Below are positions 1-10,472 of a stretch of DNA of 64,000 nucleotides, piece by piece. Made by a program: the position numbers and the translations under genes. The stretch comes from Klebsiella sp. BIGb0407 (GTDB lineage: Bacteria; Pseudomonadota; Gammaproteobacteria; Enterobacterales; Enterobacteriaceae). Numbering within the stretch: the first letter of the stretch is position 1; every line of letters starts with the position of its first letter. The stretch is taken from contig NZ_JANUEQ010000001.1 in assembly GCF_024807845.1 (NCBI RefSeq), positions 310,001 through 374,000 of the forward strand, read 5' to 3'. The notes under the pieces are model-generated. The model saw nothing but the letters and a program-made list of their open reading frames with translations, was not told the origin of the DNA and did no database searches.

Positions 1-134
1 AAAAAAGACAGGGTCATAGTAATGTGATGTCGCAAGGTTTATCAGAAACAGAAATGTGATATTTATCTATAACAGTTTTCAAAAAAATTAGTTTTTTGAT
101 AGCCTGATATAGGTGAGGGGAACGAGGGGCGCAA

Positions 135-1544
135 ATGAAAAAATATCAGCAACTGGCAGAGCAAATCCTTGAGCAGATAGCCCTTGGGATCTGGAAGTCA
201 GGTGACCGTTTGCCTTCGTTACGTGAGCAAGTTCAGCATAGCGGTATGAGCTTTATGACTGTCGGCCATGCTTATCAGTTGCTGGAGAGTCGCGGAGCTA
301 TCGTCGCGCGTCCCCAGTCAGGCTACTATGTTGCACCTCGGCCATTACCGACGAACACGCCCATTGCTCAACAAGTCACCCGAGATGAAGTGGTTGATGT
401 TAATACCTATATTTTTGATGTATTACAGGCCAGCTGCAACGCTGCTGTAGTACCTTTTGGTTCCGCTTTCCCCGATCCGCGACTGTTTCCGTTGCAGCAA
501 CTTAATCGTTCGCTGGTGACGGTCAGCAAAACCGCGACGGCGATGAGTGTGATTGAAAACCTGCCGCCGGGAAACGCCGCCTTACGTCATGCCATTGCCC
601 GGCGTTATGCTCAGCAAGGGATTCCGGTTTCACCGGATGAAATAGTTATCACGGCGGGTGCGCTGGAAGCGCTAAACCTCAGCTTACAAGTGGTGACTGA
701 ACCTGGCGACTGGGTTATTGTCGAAAACCCCTGTTTTTATGGTGCGCTTCAGGCGCTGGAACGGCTGGGATTGAAAGCACTCGCCATCGCGACCGATCCG
801 GTAACCGGTATCGACCTTGATGCTCTGGCACTTGCGCTGGAGCAGAATTCGGTTAAAGCCTGCTGGCTGATGACCAACAGCCAGAATCCTCTCGGCGTGA
901 CGCTCAGCGCCAGTAAAAAACAGGCACTGGTCAGTTTACTGGCGCACTACAATGTGGCCTTGATTGAGGATGATGTTTACTCTGAATTATATTACGGTCG
1001 TGAGCGGCCATTGCCGTTGCGTGCCTTCGATGAACAAGGCATTACCTTGCATTGCTCCTCGTATTCAAAATGTCTGGTTGCGGGTTTTCGTATTGGCTGG
1101 GTCGCTGCGGGTAAGCATGCCCGGCGAATTCAACAACTTCAGTTAATGAGTACGCTTTCAACCAGCTCACCCATGCAGCTTGCCTTGGTCGATTTTCTGG
1201 CAACCCGTCGGTTTGATACCCATTTACGTCGTTTACGCAGAACACTGGCTGAACGTAAGCAACAGGTTTTACTGGCTCTCACTGAGCATTTCCCGGCTGA
1301 GACCAAGATTCATCACAGCGAGAGTGGCTATTTTCTGTGGATTGAACTGCCGAAGGTTGTCGATACCCGACTGCTGTATCAGCAAGCACTGGTGCACAAT
1401 ATCAGTATTGCCCCTGGTAAAATGTTCAGTACCGGGAGTAACTGGGATAATTGTTTCCGTCTGAATGCATCCTGGGAGTGGGGAGAGCGAGAACAGCTGG
1501 CAATAGTGACACTGTCACGTTTGATTGTTCAACAGATGAACTGA
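135..1544 (+). CDS. ydcR: MocR-type transcriptional regulator YdcR (GntR wHTH + aminotransferase fold)
   Basis: A 469-residue protein that matches E. coli YdcR in length and almost throughout in sequence as I remember it. The N-terminal ~70 residues form a GntR winged helix (GDRLPSLREQ, then MSFMTVGHAYQLLESRG). The rest is a fold-type I PLP aminotransferase domain, including the NSQNPLG stretch and the PLP-lysine region SSYSKCLVAGFRIGW near residue 315. MocR proteins use PLP or a PLP adduct as effector instead of catalysing transamination. The effector and targets of YdcR are not known to me. The start codon is the first ATG, preceded by a purine-rich GAGGGGCGCAA. Confidence 0.93.
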   Translation: MKKYQQLAEQILEQIALGIWKSGDRLPSLREQVQHSGMSFMTVGHAYQLLESRGAIVARPQSGYYVAPRPLPTNTPIAQQVTRDEVVDVNTYIFDVLQASCNAAVVPFGSAFPDPRLFPLQQLNRSLVTVSKTATAMSVIENLPPGNAALRHAIARRYAQQGIPVSPDEIVITAGALEALNLSLQVVTEPGDWVIVENPCFYGALQALERLGLKALAIATDPVTGIDLDALALALEQNSVKACWLMTNSQNPLGVTLSASKKQALVSLLAHYNVALIEDDVYSELYYGRERPLPLRAFDEQGITLHCSSYSKCLVAGFRIGWVAAGKHARRIQQLQLMSTLSTSSPMQLALVDFLATRRFDTHLRRLRRTLAERKQQVLLALTEHFPAETKIHHSESGYFLWIELPKVVDTRLLYQQALVHNISIAPGKMFSTGSNWDNCFRLNASWEWGEREQLAIVTLSRLIVQQMN

Positions 1545-2437
1545 CTATGGAAGGAGAGAACATTGTGGGGTCAGCCATAGACTTGTGTGGTTAGCGGACG
1601 AATTTTACCGGATAATTGTCTGATGATACCGTAACATTTTGGTGCTGATGGCTAAATATTTTATATTTACAGGTTATTTTTTTATATAGTCGAAATAATG
1701 TCATATTTAAATTAATCAACTTTTCGAATAAATAAATTATTTTTAGTCTTGATGTTTACGTAACTTTCTTAGTTCTGCTATTTACCTGTCTGCTAATGGT
1801 GACAGTATTTATATGCTTATCTTATATGTATATACTTTGCAAGATATTCAAGTGTCGAATAATCCATTTTTAGCTCTTGAACACCTGCGCCGACACCTCG
1901 CCCGGGAACTGCACAATTGCTGTACGTGGGGGGGGGCAGGACCAGTTTGTGTGTGTGCGGGGGCAAAAAACGTAAAATCATGCCAGTTATCAGGCTATCT
2001 ATTTTCAATACAGTGCGAAACAGGTTGATTTATCCGAAACAAAATCAAATAGCGTAAAGATTGCACTGTTTTTTAAGAATAATACGATTGCCGTGATTTT
2101 CGAAATGGTGTTTTTAAGCATTAACCTCTTACATTGTCAATTTTTGTTGTTTTTTGATATATATAGATTTATATTCTTTCAGACATTTATTTATCCTTCT
2201 CTCGACGCGTGCCTGATTATCTGTTTTATCAGTTAATCTCAATGGTGAAGGAATATTCTTAGATTTGTGTGCAAGCATCTTTAAAACGAGCTAAAAGTGT
2301 GTTCAGTCCGATGTCTGTTTCAGACCTACATTTTTTGTTTATGTATATGATGGACACAAATTAATTGGGGGTACGACCCAATGTTCTGGCCTGAGTTTCA
2401 GGTTCTCTTTGTTTAAATCACTGAATAAGGAATGTAT
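1545..2437 (+). promoter_or_regulatory. Long intergenic leader upstream of the gfc operon
   Basis: About 890 bases separate ydcR from gfcA and I see no convincing gene in them. The stretch is AT-rich and contains a G9 run at 1928-1936 followed by a GT-rich tract, and an RcsAB-like box at 2248-2261. The length and the box suggest a regulated promoter with a long 5' region for the capsule operon. I did not find an ops/JUMPstart element (GGCGGTAG). Short open frames here lack codon bias and homology that I recognise. Confidence 0.5.
2248..2261 (-). promoter_or_regulatory. RcsAB-box-like site
   Basis: Read on the minus strand the site is TAAGAATATTCCTT, one base from the RcsAB consensus TAAGAATATTCCTA as I recall it. 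It lies about 175 bases before gfcA. Rcs phosphorelay control of exopolysaccharide genes is well known in enterobacteria, so control of this capsule operon by RcsB is a reasonable inference. Confidence 0.65.
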
Positions 2438-2668
2438 ATGAAAAAAGCAATCTTTGCTGTTCTGACAGCAGCTGCTCTGGCAGCTTCTCCGGTAGCTATG
2501 TCAGCTACCCCAGCAGGTGGTGCAGCTGGTGCAGCTGGCGCTGGTGCCGCAGCAGGTACTACTACTCTGGTTGCAGTTGGTGTAGCTGCTGCAGTAGCGG
2601 TAGGCGTTGCTGTTGCAGTTAGCAACGATGACAACACCACCATCAATACCACAACAGCGACCCGTTAA
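2438..2668 (+). CDS. gfcA: GfcA-like small Ala/Gly- and Thr-rich membrane or exported protein
   Basis: A 76-residue product: a signal or membrane segment (MKKAIFAVLTAAALAASPV), a Gly/Ala-rich centre, a hydrophobic Val/Ala segment, and a Thr-rich tail (NTTINTTTATR). It is the first gene of the group 4 capsule operon, as in E. coli gfcA (ymcD), though shorter than the E. coli protein as I recall it. I chose the second ATG because TAAGGA sits 6 bases upstream of it; the ATG at 2432 is too close to that ribosome-binding site. A stem-loop follows the gene, so it may be made in excess over the downstream genes. Its molecular role is not established. Confidence 0.75.
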   Translation: MKKAIFAVLTAAALAASPVAMSATPAGGAAGAAGAGAAAGTTTLVAVGVAAAVAVGVAVAVSNDDNTTINTTTATR

Positions 2669-2717
2669 TCTGAACGGCCTTACGAATTTCGTCAGGTCGA
2701 AGATATTAGCTGTTCTG

Positions 2718-2741
2718 ACCCGGAGGTACGTTACTCCGGGT
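2718..2741 (+). terminator. Stem-loop between gfcA and gfcB (possible attenuator)
   Basis: ACCCGGAG and CTCCGGGT form a perfect 8-bp stem around an 8-nt loop. No strong U-tract follows (ATATCGTCTT), so partial termination or mRNA end protection fits better than full termination. The gap from gfcA to gfcB is about 100 bases. Confidence 0.5.
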
Positions 2742-2767
2742 ATATCGTCTTAATAAGGGAATATCCG

Positions 2768-3412
2768 GTGCGTCTACTTGCCATACCTTTCTTCGCATTA
2801 CTTGCGGGATGTAGCCCCAGTCAGCAAGGGGTAGTGGATACGTTCAGTGCAATCTGGGAAGCGAAAGACGTCACAATGACTGATGAGGCAATACAGTCAC
2901 TGCCGTACGCAAGCACCTATTTCCGTATTGATAATGAACAACGTGCTTTTCTCGTGCTGGGCTACATTGAGCAAGGAAATCTCAAGTGGTTATCCCGGGA
3001 CGGTTCCATCGTCGCTACTCGCAATGGGCGACTGGTGCAAACAAATAATCTACATAGTCGCAATCTGTTAGAAGTGATATCCGTCACCCCCGATCCTTTG
3101 CTTGAGGCTCAGAGTCTCGCTAATGGTCAGACATGGTCGCGCACTATCCGCTGGAAAGAAGGCGAGCAGTTACGCTCGGCTGCCTTAACCTCTCGCTTTA
3201 CCCGGGCAGAAAAAGATGAAGTATTAACAATTGCCGGGGAAAACGTACCTTGCCAGGTCTGGTATGAAGAGGTGCAATCCGTTGTGCCTGATGAGCAGTG
3301 GCAAAATATTTTTTGGGTAGATACCCGCAATGGCCAGGTGCGTCAGAGTCATCAAATGCTCGGTGCCGGAACCTATCCTGTTGAAATGACCATATTGAAA
3401 CCCGCACAATGA
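2768..3412 (+). CDS. gfcB: Group 4 capsule lipoprotein GfcB
   Basis: A 214-residue lipoprotein of the GfcB/YjbF family. The start is GTG, preceded by AAGGGA. The signal peptide ends in the lipobox LAGC, with the lipidated cysteine at residue 15. It overlaps gfcC by 4 bases (ATGA), consistent with translational coupling. In E. coli the gfcBCD set is required for group 4 capsule secretion, and homologous yjbEFGH genes affect exopolysaccharide production. The exact function of GfcB is not known. Confidence 0.9.
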   Translation: MRLLAIPFFALLAGCSPSQQGVVDTFSAIWEAKDVTMTDEAIQSLPYASTYFRIDNEQRAFLVLGYIEQGNLKWLSRDGSIVATRNGRLVQTNNLHSRNLLEVISVTPDPLLEAQSLANGQTWSRTIRWKEGEQLRSAALTSRFTRAEKDEVLTIAGENVPCQVWYEEVQSVVPDEQWQNIFWVDTRNGQVRQSHQMLGAGTYPVEMTILKPAQ

Positions 3413-4158
3413 ATAAATTCACCCGACTCATTCTTGGCAGTACGCTCACGATGCTGAGTGCTTGTGCCCTGGCAACCGGTAGTGTGGCAGTAGATAATCA
3501 ATATCCGGGTCAGGAACAGCGATTTGAAAACGTATCGACGCTGTTACAATTAGTGACTGACCCTGCGTTGCCACAAGATATCTGGTGGCCTGGCGCGGTG
3601 ATTACCGCGATTCCGGCAACGAATAAAGCCGACCTCGACAAGCGTCTGATACTTGCCCGTCTTGCAGCTTGTAAGGTGGATGCATCGCCAAAACAGACAG
3701 TCATGCTGCAATCAGTTATCGATCAGCTTCAGAATATCAAAGTAGTTGACCGGCTCTTCACACCTCTGGATCCTGATGTTATCCGTACCACCCTGGCAGG
3801 GGGCGATGTTCCTTTGCAGGGAGAATATAAACTCTATACGGGTGTACGTCCCTCGACTTTACGGGTGATGGGTGCCGTCAGCAAACCAGGCCCAGTAATG
3901 TGGCAACCTGCAACGCCTATTAGTGACTATCTGGATGAGCAGGATCATTTGTCAGGCGCGGACAGAAGTACGGTAACGGTTATCCATCCTGACGGACATA
4001 CCACAACTGAGCCTGTCGCTTACTGGAATAACCTGTACAACGAAGCGAGTCCGGGCAGCATTGTGTGGGTAGGATTTTCACCTTGTGCGACGGATGCAGC
4101 AGGCAAATCTTTACAAGATGATATTATTTCATTGTTAACTCGTCGGGTTCCTGATTAA
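3409..4158 (+). CDS. gfcC: Group 4 capsule periplasmic protein GfcC
   Basis: A 249-residue protein, close to the E. coli GfcC length. A signal peptide covers about residues 1-22 ([10 protein letters not shown]). The body is expected to carry ubiquitin-like beta-grasp (SLBB-like) domains, as in the known GfcC fold. The motif GELQ-like stretch [16 protein letters not shown] resembles SLBB segments of Wza-type exporters. It starts inside the gfcB stop and ends on the gfcD ATG, so the three are co-translated. It presumably works in the periplasm with GfcB and GfcD in polysaccharide export. Confidence 0.9.
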   Translation: MNKFTRLILGSTLTMLSACALATGSVAVDNQYPGQEQRFENVSTLLQLVTDPALPQDIWWPGAVITAIPATNKADLDKRLILARLAACKVDASPKQTVMLQSVIDQLQNIKVVDRLFTPLDPDVIRTTLAGGDVPLQGEYKLYTGVRPSTLRVMGAVSKPGPVMWQPATPISDYLDEQDHLSGADRSTVTVIHPDGHTTTEPVAYWNNLYNEASPGSIVWVGFSPCATDAAGKSLQDDIISLLTRRVPD

Positions 4159-6251
4159 TGAAAAAAATCCATGTACTCAGTTTCCTGGCGCTGGCGGTCT
4201 CAACTGCGTGTTATGCAGAGGGGCAAACCTATCCGGAACCGATGCTTTATTCTCAGACTGATTTTGGTGGTACCGGGTTGATGCAGCTTCCTACCGCGCG
4301 TTTTGCGCCAGAAGGGGAATTTAGCGTCAACTATCGGGACAACGATCAGTACCGTTTTTACTCGACTTCAATTTCGTTATTTCCGTGGCTTGAAGGTACG
4401 ATTCGCTACGCGGATGTCCGTACCCGTCGCTACAGCAGTAATACCGATTTCAGTGGCAGCCAAAGTTATAAAGATAAATCTTTTGACTTCAAAGTTCGCC
4501 TGCTGGAAGAAAGCTATTACCTCCCGGCGGTGGCATTCGGTAAACGAGATATCTCAGGTACCGGTCTGTTTGACGGGGAATATGTTGTTGGCAGTAAACG
4601 CGTAGGTCCCGTTGATTTTACTCTGGGCGTTGGCTGGGGTTATATCGGTAACAGCGGCAATATTACCAACCCGTTTTGCCGTGCATCAGATAAATACTGT
4701 ACCCGTAGTGACTTGGTGGATGCGGGCGAAATCAGCTTTGACGGTATGTTTAAAGGCCCTGCATCTGTGGTGGGTGGGATTGAATACCAGACCCCCTGGC
4801 AGCCTTTACGTCTGAAGCTGGAGTATGACGGTAACGACTATAAAGACGATTTCGCCAAAAATATTAGCCAGTTTACCCACTATAACTTCGGTGCCGTGTA
4901 CCGTGTCGCTAACTGGGCGGATGTCAACCTCAGCTATGAGCGCGGCAACACGCTGATGTTTGGTTTCACTCTGCGTAATAACCTGAATACTCTGCGCCCA
5001 GCCTTCCGCGATGCGCCTAAAGCAGCTTATCACCCGGAGGTGACCGACGGAGCGCCTTCTTATACGGTCGTTGCCAGTCAGCTGTCAGAGCTCAAGTACA
5101 ACGCGGGCTTTGATGATCCGGAAATCAAATATCACGGTAATACGCTCTATATGTCCGGCGAGCAGAAACGCTACCGTGACTCCCGTGAAGCGGTTGATCG
5201 TGCGAATCGTATTCTGGTTAATCAGCTACCAGCAGGTACTGAGACCATTAGCGTAACGCAAACCAAAATGCATCTGCCTTTGGTTACCACAGAGACCAAT
5301 GTTGCCAGTCTGAAAAAAGAGCTTGCGGGTTATCCGTTAGGCCATGAAGAGAAACTGCAACAAAAACGCGTTGAGCCAAACGATCCAATCCCAGATTCAC
5401 AGGGTTATCGTATCAAACCATCTCGTTTCAGCTATTCGTTTGAGCCGAAGTTAATTCAGTCATTAGGCGGGCCGGAAGGCTTCTATATGTACCAGATTGG
5501 TCTGCTCCCAAGCGCTAATTACTGGTTGACTGATAACTGGCTGGTAGACAGTGGCGTATTTATTAACATCCATAATAACTACGAGAAGTTTAACTCCTCG
5601 TTACTGCCGAAGGATTCGAACCTGCCGCGAGTGCGTACGCATATTCGCGACTATGTCCGAAATGATGTCTTTATCAATAACCTGCAGACTAACTACGTAA
5701 CCGATCTGGGACATGGATTCTATGGTCAGGCATACGGCGGTTATCTGGAAATGATGTACGGCGGCGTGGGGGCGGAAGTCCTTTACCGTCCGCTTGATAG
5801 TCAATGGGCAATAGGTGTCGATGCCAACTACGTAAAACAACGTGACTGGGATGACATGATGCGTTTTGCTGATTACAGTGTAGGCACCGGTTTTATCACC
5901 ACTTACTGGACTCCACCACAGATGAATGGCGTGCTGCTGAAAGTGGCGGTCGGTCAGTATCTGGCGGGCGACAAAGGCGTGACTATCGAGATGGCTAAAC
6001 GCTTTGATAGCGGCGTTAAAGTCGGTATCTGGGGCGCGAAATCGAATGTCTCGAAAGCCGATTATGGTGAAGGCGGATTCAGTAAAGGTTTCTATGTCTC
6101 AATTCCGTTTGATTTGATGACAGTCACCCCGAATCCAAACCATGCGGTAATCTCCTGGACACCATTGACTCGTGATGGCGGACAGACGCTGGGCAGAAAG
6201 TATCAGCTGTATAATATGACGTCAGAACGTGAATTCCCTCTGGGTCAGTGA
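4158..6251 (+). CDS. gfcD: Group 4 capsule outer-membrane beta-barrel protein GfcD (YjbH family)
   Basis: A 697-residue protein, nearly the size of E. coli GfcD (YmcA). A signal peptide ([20 protein letters not shown]) is followed by long stretches of alternating aromatic and polar residues typical of outer-membrane beta strands, and by YjbH-family hallmarks such as [19 protein letters not shown] near the N-terminus. It overlaps gfcC at the stop/start. Known family members are outer-membrane proteins linked to exopolysaccharide secretion. It probably supports export alongside the GfcE channel. Confidence 0.92.
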   Translation: MKKIHVLSFLALAVSTACYAEGQTYPEPMLYSQTDFGGTGLMQLPTARFAPEGEFSVNYRDNDQYRFYSTSISLFPWLEGTIRYADVRTRRYSSNTDFSGSQSYKDKSFDFKVRLLEESYYLPAVAFGKRDISGTGLFDGEYVVGSKRVGPVDFTLGVGWGYIGNSGNITNPFCRASDKYCTRSDLVDAGEISFDGMFKGPASVVGGIEYQTPWQPLRLKLEYDGNDYKDDFAKNISQFTHYNFGAVYRVANWADVNLSYERGNTLMFGFTLRNNLNTLRPAFRDAPKAAYHPEVTDGAPSYTVVASQLSELKYNAGFDDPEIKYHGNTLYMSGEQKRYRDSREAVDRANRILVNQLPAGTETISVTQTKMHLPLVTTETNVASLKKELAGYPLGHEEKLQQKRVEPNDPIPDSQGYRIKPSRFSYSFEPKLIQSLGGPEGFYMYQIGLLPSANYWLTDNWLVDSGVFINIHNNYEKFNSSLLPKDSNLPRVRTHIRDYVRNDVFINNLQTNYVTDLGHGFYGQAYGGYLEMMYGGVGAEVLYRPLDSQWAIGVDANYVKQRDWDDMMRFADYSVGTGFITTYWTPPQMNGVLLKVAVGQYLAGDKGVTIEMAKRFDSGVKVGIWGAKSNVSKADYGEGGFSKGFYVSIPFDLMTVTPNPNHAVISWTPLTRDGGQTLGRKYQLYNMTSEREFPLGQ

Positions 6252-6384
6252 AGGGTGCAACAATAGGTTATAAGCGTTGTTATCTGCAGGTCTGGCATCC
6301 TTTAACGCGGGAAATGGTAGTGGCAGACCTCATTCAAACGCCTGTTAAGGCATCAGTACTTTGATTAAAAGACGATGATAGCAA

Positions 6385-7524
6385 ATGAAAAAGCGCATTT
6401 TAAAATTATCAGTTCTGGCTCTGACGTTAACAGCATTGAGCGGCTGTACGATAATACCAGGACAAGTATTAAGCACCCGTGGTAAAGATGTCATTGAGTT
6501 ACCGGATAATAATTATGATCTGGATAAACTAGTCAATGTCTACCCGGTGACACCGGGTCTGATTGATAAGCTGCGCCCTGGTAATATTGCTGCCAGATCG
6601 AATCCAGAACTTGATGCGCAATTACAAAAATATGAATATCGTATTGGTGTCGGTGATGTTCTGATGGTCACAGTCTGGGATCACCCGGAATTAACCACGC
6701 CAGCAGGTCAGTACCGTAGCGCCAGCGATACGGGTAACTGGGTTAATGCTGACGGTACTATCTTCTATCCTTATGTGGGTAAATTACCGGTTGCCGGTAA
6801 AACCCTGGCGGAAGTGCGTAACGAAATTACCCGTCGTCTCGATGCGGTGATCGAAAGCCCACAGGTTGATGTGACGATCGCGGCTTTCCGTTCGCAAAAA
6901 GCGTATGTGACGGGCGAAGTGGCGAAATCAGGCCAGCAGCCGATTACTAATATTCCATTAACTGTTATGGATGCTATCAATGCCGCCGGCGGACTGAGTA
7001 CCGATGCCGACTGGCGTAATGTGGTATTAACCCATAACGGTCAGGACTCACGTGTTTCACTTTATGCCTTAATGCAGCGCGGCGATTTAATGCAGAATAA
7101 ACTGCTTAGTCCGGGTGATATTCTCTTTATTCCGCGTAACGATGACCTGAAAGTATTTGTCATGGGTGAAGTGGGTAAACAAAGCACGCTTAAAATGGAT
7201 CGCAGCGGTATGACTCTGGCTGAAGCTATCGGTAATGCTGATGGTATGAAGCAAGATGTCTCTGATGCCACCGGTATCTTTGTTATTCGTTCGATTAAAG
7301 ACCGTGCAGCCGGTAAAATTGCTAATATTTACCAGTTAAATGCAAAAGATGCTTCTGCGATGGTAATGGGTACTGAATTCCAGCTTGAACCATACGATAT
7401 TGTCTATATCACAGCGGCACCTCTGGCTCGCTGGAACCGTGTTATTTCTCAGCTGGTACCAACCATTACGGGTGTGCGTGACCTGACTGAAACCGTGAGA
7501 TATATCAAAAGATGGCCAAATTAA
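6385..7524 (+). CDS. gfcE: Outer-membrane polysaccharide export lipoprotein GfcE (Wza homologue)
   Basis: A 379-residue Wza-family exporter with lipobox LSGC (Cys near residue 21). It has the polysaccharide export domain ([20 protein letters not shown]), SLBB repeats ([31 protein letters not shown]), and a C-terminal amphipathic segment ending RYIKRWPN that forms the outer-membrane helix in Wza. Wza proteins form the octameric channel that carries capsule polysaccharide across the outer membrane with the Wzc-type kinase. Here the partner is Etk downstream. The reading frame overlaps etp by 13 bases. A 133-base gap separates it from gfcD. Confidence 0.95.
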   Translation: MKKRILKLSVLALTLTALSGCTIIPGQVLSTRGKDVIELPDNNYDLDKLVNVYPVTPGLIDKLRPGNIAARSNPELDAQLQKYEYRIGVGDVLMVTVWDHPELTTPAGQYRSASDTGNWVNADGTIFYPYVGKLPVAGKTLAEVRNEITRRLDAVIESPQVDVTIAAFRSQKAYVTGEVAKSGQQPITNIPLTVMDAINAAGGLSTDADWRNVVLTHNGQDSRVSLYALMQRGDLMQNKLLSPGDILFIPRNDDLKVFVMGEVGKQSTLKMDRSGMTLAEAIGNADGMKQDVSDATGIFVIRSIKDRAAGKIANIYQLNAKDASAMVMGTEFQLEPYDIVYITAAPLARWNRVISQLVPTITGVRDLTETVRYIKRWPN

Positions 7525-7955
7525 TGTTCCAGTCAGTCCTCGTAGTCTGTACCGGTAACATTTGTCGCTCTCCGGTGGGAGAGCGTTTGTTACGCAAATT
7601 GTTACCTGAAATGCAAATCGACTCAGCGGGAACCTATGGTCTTACCGATCATCCGGCTGATGTTGTGGCTGCTGAAGTGGCTGCCCATCATGGTCTCTCC
7701 CTTGATGGCCATCATGGGCGCAAATTAACGCCTGCCATTGCGCGTAGCTACGACCTGATTCTGGTGATGGAAGCTTCACATATTGAAGAAGTGACCAAAA
7801 TTGCCCCGGAAGTCAGGGGGAAAGTGATGCTTTACGGGCAATGGCTAGGTAAAAAAGAGATTCCGGATCCTTATAAGAAGAGCCAGGATGCTCATGAGCA
7901 TGTCTACGGCTTACTTGATAGTGCTTCACAGGAATGGGCACAGCGGCTCAGTTAA
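7512..7955 (+). CDS. etp: Low-molecular-weight protein-tyrosine phosphatase Etp
   Basis: A 147-residue LMW-PTP of the Wzb/Etp type. The phosphate loop CTGNICRS begins at residue 13 and carries the nucleophilic Cys and the Arg. The general-acid motif DPY occurs near residue 115 (IPDPYKKSQ). The family dephosphorylates the tyrosine cluster of the cognate BY-kinase, here Etk, and so controls polysaccharide polymerisation and export. It starts within the end of gfcE and lies 25 bases before etk. Confidence 0.95.
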   Translation: MAKLMFQSVLVVCTGNICRSPVGERLLRKLLPEMQIDSAGTYGLTDHPADVVAAEVAAHHGLSLDGHHGRKLTPAIARSYDLILVMEASHIEEVTKIAPEVRGKVMLYGQWLGKKEIPDPYKKSQDAHEHVYGLLDSASQEWAQRLS

Positions 7956-7980
7956 CTAAACGAGATATTCAAGTTTTATT

Positions 7981-10161
7981 ATGACGACAAAAAATACTCA
8001 AAAGCAAAACCCCTCATCAGGTGAAAATGAGCTGGATCTGGGCCGCTTGCTTGGCGATCTTATCGATCACCGTAAACTCATCATTGGTGTGACGCTGCTG
8101 TCTACTGCCTGTGCTTTGGTGTATGCCCTGTTTGCCACTCCGGTCTATCAGGCAGATACGTTAATTCAGGTGGAACAGAAAAAGGGCAACGCTATTTTAA
8201 GCAGCCTGAGTCAGATGATACCTGACTCTTCACCTGAATCAGCACCTGAGCTTCAGCTGTTACAGTCGCGAATGATTCTGGGCAAAACCGTCAATGACCT
8301 GAATTTGCGTACTGAGGTCTCCCAGAAATTTTTCCCTATTTTTGGTGAGGGCTGGGCACGTCTGGCCGGTGAGCCAAAACAATCGCTGGAAGTGAGCTGG
8401 CTGAATATCCCGCTTGGCCGTGAAAGCGCAAAAAGCGTGCTGGTCACCGTGGGTGAAAACGGCAAGTATCAGGTAGAGATGGATGATACCACCCTGGAAG
8501 GCACCATGGGTGAATTGCTGAACGGCAAAGGTATTGATATCAAAATCAGCAATATTGATGCGGAACCCGGTACTGAGTTTATCGTTACGCAGTATTCTGA
8601 GCTGGCCGCTATCAACAATCTTCAGCAGAATTTCACTGTCAGTGAGAAGAGCAAAGACAGTGGGATGTTAGGTCTGACGATGTCCGGTGAAGATCCGGTG
8701 CTGATTGAGAAGATCCTGAATAACATCAGTGATAACTATCTGCAGCAGAACATCTCACGTCAGGCGGCCCAGGACTCTAAAAGTCTTGAGTTTTTGCAGA
8801 AAAAAATGCCTGAAGTCCGGAATGAGCTGGATGATGCTGAAGATAAGCTGAACGCCTATCGTAAACAGAGCGATTCCGTTGACCTTAATCTCGAAGCCAA
8901 ATCTGTGCTGGAGCAAGTGGTCAATGTCGATGACCAGATTAATAATTTGACCTTCCGTGAAGCTGAAATTTCGCAGCTATACAAAAAAGATCACCCGACT
9001 TATCGCGCATTGATGGAAAAACGTCAGACGCTGGAGCAGGAAAAAAACCGTCTGAATAAACGTGTTTCTGGTATGCCTGCGACGCAACAAGAAGTACTGC
9101 GTCTGAGTCGTGATGTTGAGTCTGGCCGTGCTGTTTACAGCCAGCTGCTTAATCGTCAGCAGGAACTGAGCATTGCCCAGTCAAGCGCTATTGGTAACGT
9201 ACGTATTATTGACCCGGCATTAACCCAGCCGAAACCGATTAAGCCGAAAAAACCGTTAATCGTTATTCTTGGTTTCTTCCTCGGCCTGTTTGCCTCTGCC
9301 GGTCTGGTACTGGGAAGCTCAGTATTACGCCGTGGAATCGAAACGCCAGAGCAGCTGGAAGAGCAGGGTATTAACGTATATGCCACCGTGCCTACTTCTG
9401 AATGGTTGCTGAAACGTACACGTTTACGCAGCAAGAATATTTTCTCCAGCAGCGTGCGTCACAAAACTAAAAACGTGCCGTTCCTGGCGCTGGATAACCC
9501 TATCGATCTGTCTATTGAAGCGATTCGTGGTCTGCGTACCAGCCTGCATTTCGCTATGATGGAAGCATCTAATAACGTGCTGATGATCTCCGGGGCAACA
9601 CCAGACAGCGGAAAAACCTTTATCAGTAGCTCCCTGGCCGCCATCATTTCTCAGCCAGGGCAAAAAGTCCTGTTTATTGATGCGGATATGCGTCGTGGTT
9701 ATATCCATGAACTGTTCCAGATCAGTAACGACAAAGGTCTGTCTGATATCCTTTCTGGTAAAGTCAGTGCCATTGATGCGGTGCAAACGTTCCAGAAAGC
9801 GGGCTTTGATGTTATTACTCGCGGTATGGCGCCACCGAACCCGTCAGAGCTGTTGATGCACGAGCGCTTTAAGCAGCTTCTGACCTGGGCCAGTGAACAT
9901 TACGATATGGTTATTATCGATACCCCGCCAATACTGGCGGTGACCGATGCGGCGATTATTGGTCGTTCTGTTGGTACCAGTCTGGTGGTTGCTCGCTTTG
10001 AAATGAACAGCGTGAAAGAAATAATGGTCTGCGTACAGCGCCTGGAGCAGGCTGGTGTGACGGTTAAAGGGGCTATCCTCAACGGCGTAATGAAGCGTGC
10101 CAGCAGCCAGTATGGTTATGGTTACCATCATTATGGCTACGATTATACTGATAAAGCCTAA
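7981..10161 (+). CDS. etk: Tyrosine-protein kinase Etk (Wzc-type BY-kinase, polysaccharide co-polymerase)
   Basis: A 726-residue protein, the length of E. coli Etk. It has an N-terminal Wzz domain with a first membrane helix (residues ~33-52), a long periplasmic coiled region, a second helix near residue 425, and a cytoplasmic kinase domain. Kinase motifs are Walker A GATPDSGKTF (~538), Walker A' VLFIDADMRRG and Walker B MVIIDTPPI. The C-terminal tail is the tyrosine cluster SSQYGYGYHHYGYDYTDKA, whose autophosphorylation is reversed by Etp. It ends the operon, just before a terminator. Confidence 0.96.
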   Translation: MTTKNTQKQNPSSGENELDLGRLLGDLIDHRKLIIGVTLLSTACALVYALFATPVYQADTLIQVEQKKGNAILSSLSQMIPDSSPESAPELQLLQSRMILGKTVNDLNLRTEVSQKFFPIFGEGWARLAGEPKQSLEVSWLNIPLGRESAKSVLVTVGENGKYQVEMDDTTLEGTMGELLNGKGIDIKISNIDAEPGTEFIVTQYSELAAINNLQQNFTVSEKSKDSGMLGLTMSGEDPVLIEKILNNISDNYLQQNISRQAAQDSKSLEFLQKKMPEVRNELDDAEDKLNAYRKQSDSVDLNLEAKSVLEQVVNVDDQINNLTFREAEISQLYKKDHPTYRALMEKRQTLEQEKNRLNKRVSGMPATQQEVLRLSRDVESGRAVYSQLLNRQQELSIAQSSAIGNVRIIDPALTQPKPIKPKKPLIVILGFFLGLFASAGLVLGSSVLRRGIETPEQLEEQGINVYATVPTSEWLLKRTRLRSKNIFSSSVRHKTKNVPFLALDNPIDLSIEAIRGLRTSLHFAMMEASNNVLMISGATPDSGKTFISSSLAAIISQPGQKVLFIDADMRRGYIHELFQISNDKGLSDILSGKVSAIDAVQTFQKAGFDVITRGMAPPNPSELLMHERFKQLLTWASEHYDMVIIDTPPILAVTDAAIIGRSVGTSLVVARFEMNSVKEIMVCVQRLEQAGVTVKGAILNGVMKRASSQYGYGYHHYGYDYTDKA

Positions 10162-10194
10162 TTCCTCAGGCCATATTTTTAGAGTTTAAAACAG

Positions 10195-10237
10195 AAAATA
10201 CCCGCTCAGAATGTTTATTCCGGGCGGGTATTTTTTT
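10195..10237 (+). terminator. Rho-independent terminator after etk
   Basis: AAATACCCGC pairs with GCGGGTATTT across an 18-base loop, followed by a run of seven T. It ends the gfc-etp-etk transcript. Confidence 0.85.
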
Positions 10238-10472
10238 ATCCCCTTGCCGGCCTCGCGCATATTCTGCCGCGATCTCACTTCCTGTCTTTATGGTTAAAAT
10301 ATCACCTGTGATAAGGGTTGCTGGAAAGTATAACTTCAGTTCGCGCCTGAAGTGTGACACTTCTCGCATCCTGACTGGTAATACAATATTCCCTGTTGAC
10401 TGGTTGCAGGAATAATTTATTTTATCTGTTATTGCAGATTTTAACTGCGTTGCAGACCTTAAGGAGCCCACC

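Noticed and set aside
1813..2028. Short open frames on both strands in the gfc upstream region
   Set aside because: They run through the G9/GT-rich tract, lack start signals and read as low-complexity or Cys-rich noise.
2413..2652. A 79-codon minus-strand frame opposite gfcA
   Set aside because: It is the Ala/Thr-rich shadow of gfcA, and the plus frame has the signal peptide, ribosome-binding site and operon context.
10166..10471. A 101-codon minus-strand open frame between etk and anmK
   Set aside because: It overlaps the etk terminator and the anmK leader, has no ribosome-binding site and no family resemblance.
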